This document shows positions 48,757-58,061 of a DNA stretch of 64,000 nucleotides, one piece after another. Made by a program: the position numbers and the translations under genes. Under the pieces are notes generated by a model. The model saw nothing but the letters and a program-made list of their open reading frames with translations, ran no database searches and was not told the DNA's origin. Numbering within the stretch: position 1 is the first letter of the stretch; each line of letters starts with the position of its first letter. Location of the stretch: the NCBI RefSeq assembly GCF_005047635.1, contig NZ_SUKC01000015.1, forward strand, positions 40,385-104,384. Reading direction: 5' to 3'. Source of the DNA: Arthrobacter sp. CAU 1506 (GTDB taxonomy: Bacteria; Actinomycetota; Actinomycetes; Actinomycetales; Micrococcaceae).

Positions 48757-50645
48757 TGTCGGTCGAGTACGCAGGAAGTACACCTGTCGCGTCGCGTCTG
48801 CTCCGCTACACCGTCAAACCGAAACCCGGCCAGACGGCGGGGGAGCGGGTGCTGCACATCGCCGGGCAAAATTGCCGCCCCGAGACAGCGGAGCGCGAGT
48901 TTGCGGCCACGCGACGCAGACATGGCACCCAAGGGGCGAAGCGGAAGTCGCCTGCCACATACGCATTGCCGGAACCGGGCAATGTCGCCACCCATGTGCG
49001 CCGTACGCGGCCGAACGGACGCAGGTACTGGGCCGTGGCGAAGACCGGCGAAGAGGCGACGCACGTTCGTCACGAAGGTGAAGTCGTCCGGCAGGCAGAG
49101 GCAAGGCACTTGATTTCATCGTTTGGACTCGACGCCGTGAATCCGGAAGATCCGGAGCAGGTCGCTCGGGCGTTTGAGTACGTGGTCGCGAGGCACGCAG
49201 CCCTGTATCCGGGGGAACAGGCCACGTTCGTTGGGCAAGCCGAAGGCAAGGGGGGTAATTTCCATGTGCACGTCACGCGCAATGCCACGCTGTACGAGGA
49301 CATGGAGGTCGACGGGAAGCTCTACCGCGCCGGCCGGAAGCTCGCCGGTGACCTCACCGACATCGACCGGATGCGTGAACGCGCCGACCGGTTCCTCGCC
49401 GAGCACGGCCACGAGTACGGCCTGTCGCCGCAGCGCCTGCCGTCGGTGTCCGAGCGGAAGAAGGAGAGGCGCAGCCAGCGGGATCGCCGGATGGCCACGG
49501 AGGGCGCGCTCTCGAACCACGACCGGATCAGGCAGGCCTTCGAAGCCTCGATGAACGATCCGCGGGCGGTGGATCTCGACGCCTGGAAGGCCGTCATGGC
49601 CGGGCACGGTGTCACCGTCACCGAGCCCGGCTGGAGGCGCGGCAGGTCCCCGAAGGTGCCACGGCTGAGCTATCAGCTGGCCGGCATGGCGACACCGGTG
49701 CGCGCGCAGACCCTGGGCGGACACTACGACCACGGCAGCGCGCTCGAGCAGCTCGACGCGAAGGCGCACGGCCGACCTCGGGCCCGGCGTCCCGAGCTGG
49801 TGAAGGCGGGGGTCCCGCGGCCGGCGGCCTGGCCAACGGCGGAGGAGTTGGCTGCCGCGCAGGAGGCCATGGCGCGGTTGGCCCGCGAAGAGCGCGGATT
49901 GCGTGCCGCCGAGAATGAGCTGTACCGCTGGGTCGCCGCGCGGGCTCAAGACCAGGGGATCGCGTTCGGCGACGTCCTGAACCGACTCCCGGAATCCCAT
50001 GAGGCCCAGATGCGGGTTATGCAACGGTGGAACCGGCTCGCCGAAGCAAACGGAGCCCAAGCGGAAAATCCGACAGGCAACCAGGAAGAGCAAGTGCCGG
50101 GTACTTTTGGCGGGGCCACGACCGCGGGCTCGTCACGGTCGCATCAGCCCGAATCCATGGCTGCCGAACAAGCGACGAAGGCTCTGGATCCCGAGCTCTT
50201 TGACCTGGTGATCGTGGACGAAGGCCTAGTGCAGCACGGCATTTACAGGGCTGATAGCGCCGCAATGTACAAGGCTGGTATCGAACCACGAAAAATCAGC
50301 GAGGCGAGAGAGTTCTGGGAGTCCCTCTCCGACGATGAGCAGCGGAAACGGTACCAAGAGCGGACGAAAGCCCTTCAAGCCTCCCAGGAGGCCGGGGAAG
50401 GCGCCGCGGTAGACGAGGGCCAGGGCGAGATGCAATCACCTCAGGTATGCACGCCCGGGCTGCTGGACGATAGGCCTGTCGGAGAAGAGTCGTCACTGCA
50501 CGCCGGGATGCCCGGGCAGCCCGGCGGCGCTCGGCGGTCGGCCGCGGCCCGCATGGAGCGCAGGCGTCGCAATTCCTTGCTCTGGGTGTTGGACGGTGAT
50601 GACGAGCCTGCTCACAACGAGGATGACCGCGAGTTCGGCGCGTAG
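48756..50645 (+). CDS. relaxase/mobilisation nuclease
   Basis: 629 aa. The metal-binding histidines are in KGGNFHVHVTRN near residue 170, and a Tyr-containing N-terminus (MSVEYAGSTPVASRLLRYTV) could supply the nucleophile. The middle region is basic (SVSERKKERRSQRDRRM), and the C-terminus of about 200 residues is acidic and probably helical. It would nick oriT and lead DNA into a recipient through a foreign secretion channel. GGGAGG precedes the ATG. Confidence 0.82.
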   Translation: MSVEYAGSTPVASRLLRYTVKPKPGQTAGERVLHIAGQNCRPETAEREFAATRRRHGTQGAKRKSPATYALPEPGNVATHVRRTRPNGRRYWAVAKTGEEATHVRHEGEVVRQAEARHLISSFGLDAVNPEDPEQVARAFEYVVARHAALYPGEQATFVGQAEGKGGNFHVHVTRNATLYEDMEVDGKLYRAGRKLAGDLTDIDRMRERADRFLAEHGHEYGLSPQRLPSVSERKKERRSQRDRRMATEGALSNHDRIRQAFEASMNDPRAVDLDAWKAVMAGHGVTVTEPGWRRGRSPKVPRLSYQLAGMATPVRAQTLGGHYDHGSALEQLDAKAHGRPRARRPELVKAGVPRPAAWPTAEELAAAQEAMARLAREERGLRAAENELYRWVAARAQDQGIAFGDVLNRLPESHEAQMRVMQRWNRLAEANGAQAENPTGNQEEQVPGTFGGATTAGSSRSHQPESMAAEQATKALDPELFDLVIVDEGLVQHGIYRADSAAMYKAGIEPRKISEAREFWESLSDDEQRKRYQERTKALQASQEAGEGAAVDEGQGEMQSPQVCTPGLLDDRPVGEESSLHAGMPGQPGGARRSAAARMERRRRNSLLWVLDGDDEPAHNEDDREFGA

Positions 50646-51390
50646 GTTTCGCTTCCGTAGGAAGGCTCTCCTTCCCTGCTCAAGAGGCACGCGACCGGCT
50701 AAGGACCGCGACGGACCGCCATCACGAGCTCAGGGCAGACGACTTGACGCCTTTTCTGGTGGCTCGGTTGCTGTGGCTTCCAGGATGTCTATGCAGTTGT
50801 GCAGTTCAGGAACCAAAGTCCCCATACGCACGCGTGCATGGAGAGTTCTAGTTCAGAACTACATAACTGCATGTGCGTGCCGTCGAACGCAGCCCTTCGG
50901 CCCCTTCGTGTCTTCGACGCCCTCGTCATGCCCGCCTCGGAATACCATTATGTGGGCAAATGCTGGGAACTCAGTGCCCCCGTTCTGGGCAAGGTTGGGC
51001 CAGTAGGTGGTCCCCCCCCTTTTCGCGAGGTCAGTTTCGCGGCGGTGGGCATGGACTGTCCAGCGCGTGGCCCAGCCATGGTCAGTAAACGTCCACGATA
51101 TTCATGACAGTCATTCCACAGCGCACTCTACGCTTCGGTGTGGGCAAGAATTGTCCATTCCCTGGCCGAGTTCCGGTCAGCAATTCCTCCGCGATCGTCG
51201 CAGAGGACGTATCGAACGCCCCAGCCCAGGGTGAAGGGGGCCAGAAACGACAGCCTCTCGAACTCCGCCCAGAGATGACTCGCCATGGGCCTCTCACAAG
51301 GAGTGCCGCGTCTGCGTGGGGCGGGACGCGACTACGGCCGGCGTTCTGATGATCTCGTCGACCTCGCGCGCGTGCATGCATGGTGCATGG
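50646..51390. other. gene-free region between relaxase and TnpB element
   Basis: No convincing gene was found in about 745 bp; reading frames lack a ribosome site and have unlike codon use. A cluster of TGCA-containing short repeats occurs at 51371-51399. It holds the right flank of the TnpB element. Confidence 0.5.
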
Positions 51391-51410
51391 TGCAGTGCAA
51401 TCACCTGGAT

Positions 51411-51560
51411 CTTGAGCCGTTTCGCGCCTGCCCGGGGTCCAGACTCTAACTGGCCTGCCGGGACGCTGCGTGGAACGTCCGCTCATTACTGAGCGAAGAT
51501 GACCCTTGCGGGCCTGTCAACGTTTCTTCGTCGCCCGTTGCCTGCCCGTGTCGGGAAAGG
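51411..51560 (-). ncRNA. candidate omega-RNA (reRNA) overlapping the 3' end of tnpB
   Basis: On the minus strand the tnpB stop is followed by a GC-rich stretch with two short stems and ends in CGCGAAACGGCTCAAG at 51411-51426, a typical right-end form. The bases after it (51391-51410, minus) would be the guide taken from flanking DNA. The 5' end is unknown and set arbitrarily in the gene's last codons. No RNA data are available. Confidence 0.45.
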
Positions 51561-53006
51561 GTTGGCGCGGGGCGGCTCGACGGGCGTTTCGTGTCTCCCG
51601 TGAACTATCCCGCGTCTGATGGACACAGGAAGCTCTGCTGTGGCGACGTCTGCTAGTGCGGCGATGTTGATGGCTGCGTTGATATCCCTGTCGAGAGTCA
51701 GGCCGCAGGCATCACAGTGAAATATCCGTTCCTTGCGGGGCAGTTTGTCTTTCTCTACGCCGCAGGCTGAACATTTTTTGCTTGTTGGCTCAAAACGGCC
51801 GATGACCACCAGACAGGTTCCGGACCAGGCTGTCTTGTACTCGAGGATGCGCCGTATCTGGGCGGGGGCGACATCGAGGATGGACCGGTTGAGCCCGGCC
51901 TTGGCGTGAACGTTCCTGCCGGGCTTCTCGATGGTCCCGCGGGCCGAGCGGGTCATGCCCGCGACGTTGAGGTCCTCAATGCCGATGCCTGCCCAGGTCT
52001 TGACGAGCCGGTTGGCCAAATCGTGAGCGTAACCTTCGCGTTGGCGTGCTTCGAGGTGGGCGAGCCGGCCGATCTTGTGGACGAGCTGTTTCCAAGTGCG
52101 GGATCCCTTCTGTGATCTGGCGAGTCTTTTTTGGAGGCGTGCAAGTTTCCTGGCGTGGGATGCCTTGATTTTCGGATTAGCTATCAGGTCCCCGTTCGAG
52201 AGTGCGGCGAGGGTGTGCACGCCAAGATCCACGCCGATAATTCCGGCCGTTCGCTTGCGTTTGGACAGTCGGGGCACGGGAATCGTTTCCTCGACGGCAA
52301 GGCTGGCGTACCAACGGTGTCCGTGACGGCTGACCGTCACGGAGGTGATCTCAACTGTGCCCCTGCGGATCTTCCTCTGCAGGTGCTTGGCGTGGTCGTG
52401 GAACCGGATTTCACCGAACGTGGGGATCCTCAGACGCCGGGTGGTGGCCAGCCGGATGCCCGGTGACTTCCGGTCGTGCGTGATGGTGAAGGAGTCTCGG
52501 GCAACACCGCGCTTCTTGAAACGCGGGTACCCGACTCTCCGACCGGCACGAATTCCCTTAAACGAGGCCATCCAGTTGTTCCACGCCCTGTCGGCGTTTC
52601 TCAGCCCGCCCACCAGCGCACTGCGGTTCACCGCATGAAGCCACGGTTCATGTTCCCGTCCGTCATCGCGAAGACCAGGCACGGGCAGCCCCTTCCCGGC
52701 GGCCTCCCGGTGGAAGTTCCGCGTTCCGGTAAGCCAGGCGTTGAAATCAGGCGTTGAAGGGATGGGGATCCGGATGGTTTTGCGGGCCTGCTCCTCGGTG
52801 AGCGCAACTGGCCCGTACGTGGCAAAAGCTACTTCCTGGAGCCAGCGCTTATGGCTTTCCTGTTTCGCCGAAATGGAGTGGTTGTACATTGCCCGTGCCG
52901 CGCCCGCCCAATGAGAAAGCATTTGGGCCTGCCGCGGTGTCGGATCAAGTGTGAGCCGATAGGCGCGCCGAATGACAGTGGTTGCCGGTACCGCCTGAAT
53001 GGTCAT
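51486..53006 (-). CDS. tnpB: TnpB (IS200/IS605 OrfB) RNA-guided nuclease, apparently intact
   Basis: 506 aa, longer than the usual 370-410. The RuvC-like residues are complete: Asp in GVDLGVHTLAALSNG, Glu in GIGIEDLNVAGM, and Asp in CGLTLDRDINAAINIAA. A zinc finger is seen in CSACG ... HCDACG. A basic N-terminal domain (RRAYRLTLDPTPRQAQML) is complete. No tnpA is present. The extra length is mainly in a 60-residue Arg/Pro-rich C-terminal tail. It should cut DNA matched by its omega-RNA and so help the element persist. Confidence 0.88.
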   Translation of the reverse strand: MTIQAVPATTVIRRAYRLTLDPTPRQAQMLSHWAGAARAMYNHSISAKQESHKRWLQEVAFATYGPVALTEEQARKTIRIPIPSTPDFNAWLTGTRNFHREAAGKGLPVPGLRDDGREHEPWLHAVNRSALVGGLRNADRAWNNWMASFKGIRAGRRVGYPRFKKRGVARDSFTITHDRKSPGIRLATTRRLRIPTFGEIRFHDHAKHLQRKIRRGTVEITSVTVSRHGHRWYASLAVEETIPVPRLSKRKRTAGIIGVDLGVHTLAALSNGDLIANPKIKASHARKLARLQKRLARSQKGSRTWKQLVHKIGRLAHLEARQREGYAHDLANRLVKTWAGIGIEDLNVAGMTRSARGTIEKPGRNVHAKAGLNRSILDVAPAQIRRILEYKTAWSGTCLVVIGRFEPTSKKCSACGVEKDKLPRKERIFHCDACGLTLDRDINAAINIAALADVATAELPVSIRRGIVHGRHETPVEPPRANPFPTRAGNGRRRNVDRPARVIFAQ

Positions 53007-53403
53007 GGCAGGAACCTAGACCTAAAAGACTGTATTTGACCAGCGCTGCTGATAACGGGTCTGGGCCGTCTCCGATGGTTCGTTGCCGGGAGAATTTCCG
53101 TTTTTTGCTCGTAAACCAGTGACTATTACTTTGGCTCCCGTGCGCCCATGAGCAGGGCATCCAAGTGCAAGAGGGCGGGTCGAGGTCCTATCTAAGGTGA
53201 TTTACGAGCGGATATGCATGTAGATGAGCCTCCGCAGCTGCTCTGGGGAATCTTGAGGAAATATTAAGCAGCCCACGCTGAATATGAAACTACGAAGTCT
53301 TCGGCGGGGTGAGCCGAAGCTGATGATCAGATTGTGCGCAGACCATCTTCCCCTGATGGCCAGCGCTGGGACCAGCGAGGAGTGCGCTGAGAACCAGCTC
53401 CAT
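53007..53403. other. intergenic region with left end of the TnpB element
   Basis: No gene is supported in 397 bp. The left end of the TnpB element and its TAM should lie near its start, but no boundary could be fixed. Confidence 0.4.
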
Positions 53404-54765
53404 TCAACTGCCAGCGAAGAAGGCCGCATTGAGTAGATCAGCAGCATCGACAAGGTCTGCAGCGGTGGTCTCGAACTGCCCTTTGGTGACCTCGTCGTTG
53501 CCGTCCTCGGTGAGCATCCAAGTCACAGTCACTGAACCCGCCCGCGGGTCTCGTGCTAGGAGCACGTAGTCGTCCAGGTCGCTCGTCCACGGGACGTTGG
53601 GGCGGAACGACTCTGGCGTGAGCGTGACTTCGACGTTATCGCTCTGGTTAGTCCAGCGAACGGGATAGTCACGCGACCGCATCCCATAATCCGAGAGGTC
53701 GGGTCCCAGCACGAAGCGGCTCTGCTGCCTCACAATCGGCTCCACCACCTTCTCGAAGTCCGCTTCATCGGCCTCGCGGAAATCGAGCACCGAACAATTG
53801 TGGAACGTCACGATTAGGTGGGGCTTGGCGACGAACCTGTCGCGGCTGACGACGCGGATTCCTGTACCGGGCAGCGCGACGCCGAGGAAGTGCTCTCGAC
53901 CCCTCGCGATATGAGCGTTCCTCGCCTTCCGCCAAGAGTTCAGGCGTGCCTCCCGCTCAGCCGACGTCGGCTCAGGGTCGCCGAAGATGCTCGATGCCAG
54001 ACGTAGGGATGTGGGGGCAAAGGTGTTCTGCGGCGGCTCTGGCAGCTTGCTGAACTCCTCTTCCTCGTGCTTGTAAAGGCTCTCCATTACTTCATCGATC
54101 CGTCCGACACGACCGATAGAGCCGAGGATGGTAACCTCGAGGTCGATGGGCGGCTTGCCGCCGCCGCGGGCCCGCTCGACGAGGGCCAGCAACTCCCCGG
54201 CCCGAGCCGGGCGGGTGTTGCTAGTTCCTCGCACGTAAACGGCACCGTCTTCGAGACTGTCCCGGCGGTCATCGCTCTGGAAGCTCTTGTGGCATGGAAA
54301 AATTGGCTGTCCGTCTTGGGGCGGCTGCGCGATGACGAACAGCACCTCGCTGGCGCCGTCGACGCCAATCCTGCCGAACTCGAACGCGGGGAACTGGGGC
54401 CCGAGGTAGGGTCGGAGCCGGTCTTCCAGCTCGTGGGGCTCGACGCCGCGGGGTACGCCCGGTGCGGCATCCTTCTGCGCGCCGATGATCATCACCGCGT
54501 AGCCGCGGAAGTGGCGTGCAGCCTCCTTCGGTCGACGGTTGGCCGCCCCCAGGAGGAATTTCGCGACCTTGGCCACGCCTGCCTTGTTGCTGAGGTCCAA
54601 GCTGCTCTTGACCTCCAGGTAGGTCGTCTCGGCCTCGTCGCCGACGGCTAGGACGTGGTCCAGGATGAGTCGCAGTGAGCGTTCACCGAGGGGGAGGATG
54701 GACGTATCCAGCCCCATCGGCTTCGGCAGCTCGGATGGGCTGGCCGTAGCGGGATCAGCAGTCAT
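53404..54765 (-). CDS. second AlbA_2/Schlafen-type protein, paralogue of the 41001-42341 gene
   Basis: 453 aa. The segments TTYLEVKSSLDLSNKAGVAK, KFLLGAANRRPKEAARHF, GYAVMIIGAQ and FVIAQPPQDGQPIF occur in the same order as in the paralogue. GAGAGGA lies 7 bp before the ATG. The C-terminal half contains another conserved pattern (PVRWTNQSDNVEVTLTPES) that corresponds to PLKWKNVGENLHITIELDQ in the paralogue. Both proteins may be nucleases or nucleic-acid sensors in defence. They are about 11 kb apart and face opposite strands. Confidence 0.65.
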   Translation of the reverse strand: MTADPATASPSELPKPMGLDTSILPLGERSLRLILDHVLAVGDEAETTYLEVKSSLDLSNKAGVAKVAKFLLGAANRRPKEAARHFRGYAVMIIGAQKDAAPGVPRGVEPHELEDRLRPYLGPQFPAFEFGRIGVDGASEVLFVIAQPPQDGQPIFPCHKSFQSDDRRDSLEDGAVYVRGTSNTRPARAGELLALVERARGGGKPPIDLEVTILGSIGRVGRIDEVMESLYKHEEEEFSKLPEPPQNTFAPTSLRLASSIFGDPEPTSAEREARLNSWRKARNAHIARGREHFLGVALPGTGIRVVSRDRFVAKPHLIVTFHNCSVLDFREADEADFEKVVEPIVRQQSRFVLGPDLSDYGMRSRDYPVRWTNQSDNVEVTLTPESFRPNVPWTSDLDDYVLLARDPRAGSVTVTWMLTEDGNDEVTKGQFETTAADLVDAADLLNAAFFAGS

Positions 54766-55300
54766 GGTTCGATCCTCTCATTCACGAAAGACGCGTGCAG
54801 CGGTTGATTGAAAGTCTCAGGAGAGGGGAACGACGAAGGAAGGCTGAGCGAGAGAAGGCCGGCATCCACGTGGGTCTTGAATGAACTCATGTATGTGGAA
54901 GCCCCTCCCTGAGCTCACGGCCATGCCATTTCCTTTGGGATGGGTGCGAACAAGGCACGCGGTCTTTGACCGACCGCGCCTGAGACTGCCGCCGGACCCT
55001 CCGTCTATTCCGCACAATCGATGACAGCCGATGAAAGAGGATTACAGCAGAAACGGCGCTGACTAGGGCGATGGAAGAGATGTTGGTATCCCGCAGAAAC
55101 CCTTGGAAGAGCCGTACTCTTACTCGAAAGGTCACCGGATCGTTGCCGGTTGGAGCCACGTGCCCACGTAGCTCTTAGGGGAGTTACCGCTGCCCGCGCT
55201 CTGGACGTGACGCCTCGCGCAGCGGATCCGATGTCGCGTGCGGCGCAACATGGACCATGACCCGTAAACCGGCAACAATGGGCCAGCGAGGAGGAATCCC
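54766..55300. other. intergenic region, no gene seen
   Basis: Reading frames here overlap in several directions without ribosome sites or regular codon use. The right part must contain the promoter of the repeat protein gene. Confidence 0.4.
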
Positions 55301-56107
55301 ATGAAGAAGTCCACGAAGTACCGCCGGATGGGCAAGGGCACTGTGTCCAACGTGCTGCGCCGCGAGATTCGAGCCGCACGTTTGAAAGTTATCCTCGACC
55401 AAGAGTTGGGCCGCCCAACTTCCGACGAGGTGAAGCTTCTGGCGGCGATGGACCTGCCGCGGATCGTGAGACGGAATTACCAGGGCGATGATTCGGCCGA
55501 TCGCAGAACCTGCGACTCTACGAACGAGGACGCTGCCGCCGGCACATCGCGCCGCGAGATCCTTGTTGCACGACTGAAAGTGTCTATGAACGAACTGCTG
55601 GGTCGTGACACCCCTTCGAAGGCGATGCGCCAGTCAAGGATGAAGCTGGCACCGATCGTCAGGCGGCATCAGGGCGCCGATGAAGTGGCTCTTTGCAAAA
55701 CGGGCGGCCCAACGAACAAGGAGCAGGTCTTCGACAGCTGCCCCGCGAGAGCCAGGGAGCCCGGGGCAAGGTCGCATGGGCAAGGAAGCGGGCCACCAAC
55801 CCTCCCTCGCGGTGAAACGGCTGCCCCGGATGAAGTTGCCGCCGATCGTCAGGTCGAACGGGAGGGGCCTGATGTGACCTATCGCAGAAATTACGACCCG
55901 ACTAACCGAGAAGAGGTTGCCTCTGTACTGCGCAAGGAAATTCGCGCTGCACGGCTCAAGATCACGCTGGACAAGAAGTTAGGGCGGGAGACTTCGCCGC
56001 ATGTGAAGCTTCTGGCCGGGATGACTCTGCCGCCGCTCGTCAGGGGCAATCGCCGTTCCGGCACTGCCCAGAATGGGGCCAGTGGCCAAGCCGGCGCTCC
56101 CGGGTAA
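55301..56107 (+). CDS. repeat protein of unknown function; one repeat shifted out of frame
   Basis: 268 aa; GAGGAATCCC lies before the ATG. A unit of about 65 residues is repeated: REIRAARLKVILDQELGRPT + LPRIVRRN (about 20-65), REILVARLKVSMNELLGRDT + LAPIVRRH (about 85-125), and KEIRAARLKITLDKKLGRET + LPPLVRGN (about 205-250). Between them, codons 150-190 are unlike the others, but a neighbouring frame there reads GHQPSLAVKR and MKLPPIVRSN, the missing third repeat. Two compensating indels would explain this. No known domain is recognised; the basic helices might bind nucleic acid. Confidence 0.5.
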   Translation: MKKSTKYRRMGKGTVSNVLRREIRAARLKVILDQELGRPTSDEVKLLAAMDLPRIVRRNYQGDDSADRRTCDSTNEDAAAGTSRREILVARLKVSMNELLGRDTPSKAMRQSRMKLAPIVRRHQGADEVALCKTGGPTNKEQVFDSCPARAREPGARSHGQGSGPPTLPRGETAAPDEVAADRQVEREGPDVTYRRNYDPTNREEVASVLRKEIRAARLKITLDKKLGRETSPHVKLLAGMTLPPLVRGNRRSGTAQNGASGQAGAPG

Positions 56108-56404
56108 ACCCAGAGTGATACCTAGTCGGCCTGGCTGCTCGTTGCTCGGTTGTTAGCGTTCGATTCCCATTTCTTGGCCCTCAAAAGCGAAAAAAGACCC
56201 TGCGCGCCGATAGTCGGGATAAGTGCGATTATCGGGGGTAAAAACCGACCCCTTGAAGTGAGACGAGGCTGAGCAGAAAGAACGGGGTCTGAGCGCGCTG
56301 AGCCGCGGCATCACGGGGGAGTAGGGCTGTAGGCAGTAGCGTTCTGGACCGCAGGAACGTGCGTGCACACCGACTGCGCGTCCGGAGTATCGTGCCGGTT
56401 GATC

Positions 56405-57607
56405 TCAGCCGCGGCGGCGTTTGGCCCGTACACCGAATGCATTGAGTGCGGCGAGGATCTCCGACGCCTGCCAGATACGGTTCCGGCGGCCGGTGGTGCT
56501 CTGTGTGAGCACGCCGGCCTCGACTAGCCGGTCGACCGCGTTCTGCGCGGCGACCTCGCTGATGCTCAGCTCTGCCGCGATGGTCCTGGTGTTCACGACC
56601 GGTTGGCGGAGCAGGTATGTCTTTACCCGGTGCACCGAGGAGTCGCTTCTGGCCACGACCTGGTGGTCCCAGCGTTTCGCGACAGTCTGGATGTCATCGA
56701 CCAGCCGGCGGCCGTTCCGGATTGCAGCAAAAGACGCCTCGGCCACGGTGATTACAATGGCGTCCGCTTTCCCTGCCCGGTACTCGGCCAGTGCGCGGAA
56801 GTAGGCGTTGGTGTCGTGTAAGAGTCCTGCCGACACGGGCACAGTGATGTTGCGGGTCAAGCCGCCGTGGCGGAGCATGCCCTGGAGGAGTGCCCGTCCG
56901 GTCCGGCCGTTGCCGTCGGGGAAGGGGTGGATGGTCTCGAACTGCGCGTGTGCGATCGCTGCCTGGATGAGCACTGGAACGTCGGTGCGTCCGGCGAAGG
57001 CGACAACGTCGGCCACGAGCACTGGTACCCGCGCGTGGTGAGGTGGCACGAACGTTGCGGCGTGCGGCGAGATGCTGCTGCCGCCGATCCATACCTGTTC
57101 GTTGCGCCAATGGCCGGTGTATTGCGGCGCAGTGTCCCGCAGCAGCGCATCGTGCATCGCGATGATCGAGTTCTCGTCCAGCCGATCGGACATGTCGATA
57201 GCAGCAGCCGTGGCGCGAACGTTCGCGACGACCAGGCGGGCGTTGTCCGACTTCGACTGGCCGATCTCCGCGAGGGCCACCTGCTTGGCGCTGGAGATGA
57301 TGTTCTCCACCTCCGAACTGGAGGCGGATTCGCTGTGAAGCAGGATCGACGCGAGCGGGGCAGCGATCGTTCCGGCCTCGGCGTCGAACCGGGCCAGCTC
57401 CTGGCTCGCATCGTCAGCTAGGGCGATCGTCTCGGCGGGCAGTCCAACCTGCGCGTCGGCGATGAGCGGCGGGACGGCGGCCTGGTAATCACCGCGGGCC
57501 TGGAGCATATGCCGGCGGGAGGCTACTTCCTCACCCGAGCAGACCCACGGGAGGACTTCGTATCCGGTTGCCGGCCAAGCGCCGGGCTGCCGGCTATCCG
57601 TGATCAT
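56405..57607 (-). CDS. Fic family AMPylating enzyme (class II with internal inhibitory helix)
   Basis: 400 aa from ATG 57607 with GGAG just upstream (GTG 57610 is an alternative). The Fic core motif HPFPDGNGRTGR is complete and contains the catalytic His. The inhibitory motif (S/T)xxxE(G/N) is found as S98-SEV-EN near residue 100, which suggests self-inhibition. The N-terminal FicN region precedes the core, and a C-terminal winged helix (INTRTIAAELSISEVAAQNA-like) could bind DNA. It would modify a protein with AMP. A palindrome lies directly upstream. Confidence 0.88.
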   Translation of the reverse strand: MITDSRQPGAWPATGYEVLPWVCSGEEVASRRHMLQARGDYQAAVPPLIADAQVGLPAETIALADDASQELARFDAEAGTIAAPLASILLHSESASSSEVENIISSAKQVALAEIGQSKSDNARLVVANVRATAAAIDMSDRLDENSIIAMHDALLRDTAPQYTGHWRNEQVWIGGSSISPHAATFVPPHHARVPVLVADVVAFAGRTDVPVLIQAAIAHAQFETIHPFPDGNGRTGRALLQGMLRHGGLTRNITVPVSAGLLHDTNAYFRALAEYRAGKADAIVITVAEASFAAIRNGRRLVDDIQTVAKRWDHQVVARSDSSVHRVKTYLLRQPVVNTRTIAAELSISEVAAQNAVDRLVEAGVLTQSTTGRRNRIWQASEILAALNAFGVRAKRRRG

Positions 57608-57616
57608 CACTCCAAC

Positions 57617-57648
57617 ATACCTAAGGCTATATGGTTAGCCTTAGGTAT
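57617..57648. promoter_or_regulatory. operator palindrome upstream of the Fic gene
   Basis: ATACCTAAGGCTA (57617-57629) and TAGCCTTAGGTAT (57636-57648) are 13-bp perfect arms. The repeat starts 7 bp before the GTG/ATG start. It probably overlaps the promoter and binds the Fic winged helix or a neighbouring antitoxin. Confidence 0.7.
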
Positions 57649-57836
57649 GGACGGTGTTTGATAACTTTTATCAGCGAGGGGCGGGCCCCTTGGTCTTTAT
57701 GCCCTGGACGGGGGGATCGGAAATGTCCGCGCCACTGCCGACGCGCCGACCGCTTCGGGTTCCGAGGCGTCGTACGTCTGCCGGTCGAGTTGCGAGAGCC
57801 CGTTGCCAGCAGACAGTTCAACGCGGTCCACAGGTA

Positions 57837-58022
57837 TCAGAGCGTCTTCGACTTCTCAATGAATTCGTGGAGTGTCATGTGGCCGTCGATGTATGAGTTG
57901 ATGTCCTCGACGGTCTCGCGGTCAGGCTTCATGCCCTCCAGCGCCCAGCTGGCCATGGTGTCGATGGTCAACTCGCGTTTTTGCTGGCTGTTGAGCACTT
58001 CGGGCCTGCGCATGTCTACCAT
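57837..58022 (-). CDS. VbhA-like Fic antitoxin
   Basis: 61 aa from ATG 58022 (ATG 58013 is possible). The helix with SWALEG matches the class I antitoxin motif (S/T)xxxE(G/N), which blocks the ATP site of a Fic toxin. The following segment DINSYIDGHMTLHEFI matches the antitoxin VbhA domain. The nearest Fic gene (56405) is class II and self-inhibited, so the true partner may be missing. It lies 39 bp after the MbcA-like gene. Confidence 0.7.
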   Translation of the reverse strand: MVDMRRPEVLNSQQKRELTIDTMASWALEGMKPDRETVEDINSYIDGHMTLHEFIEKSKTL

Positions 58023-58061
58023 CAATGACCGATTCGGAGTCTATCTACAGGTCAGACCGCG

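Noticed and set aside
51082..51486. 134-codon minus-strand frame beyond tnpB
   Set aside because: It overlaps the omega-RNA end, has no start site and its composition is not protein-like.
56160..56180. CCCATTTCTTGG resembles bases just inside the left attachment site (CCCATTTCTTTGG near 40719)
   Set aside because: It could hint at a right end, but the match is only about 12 bp with a gap and no tRNA part follows.
57627..57821. 64-codon frame between the VbhA-like gene and the Fic gene, perhaps a toxin remnant
   Set aside because: No Fic segment can be recognised in any frame, so it is not reported as a gene.
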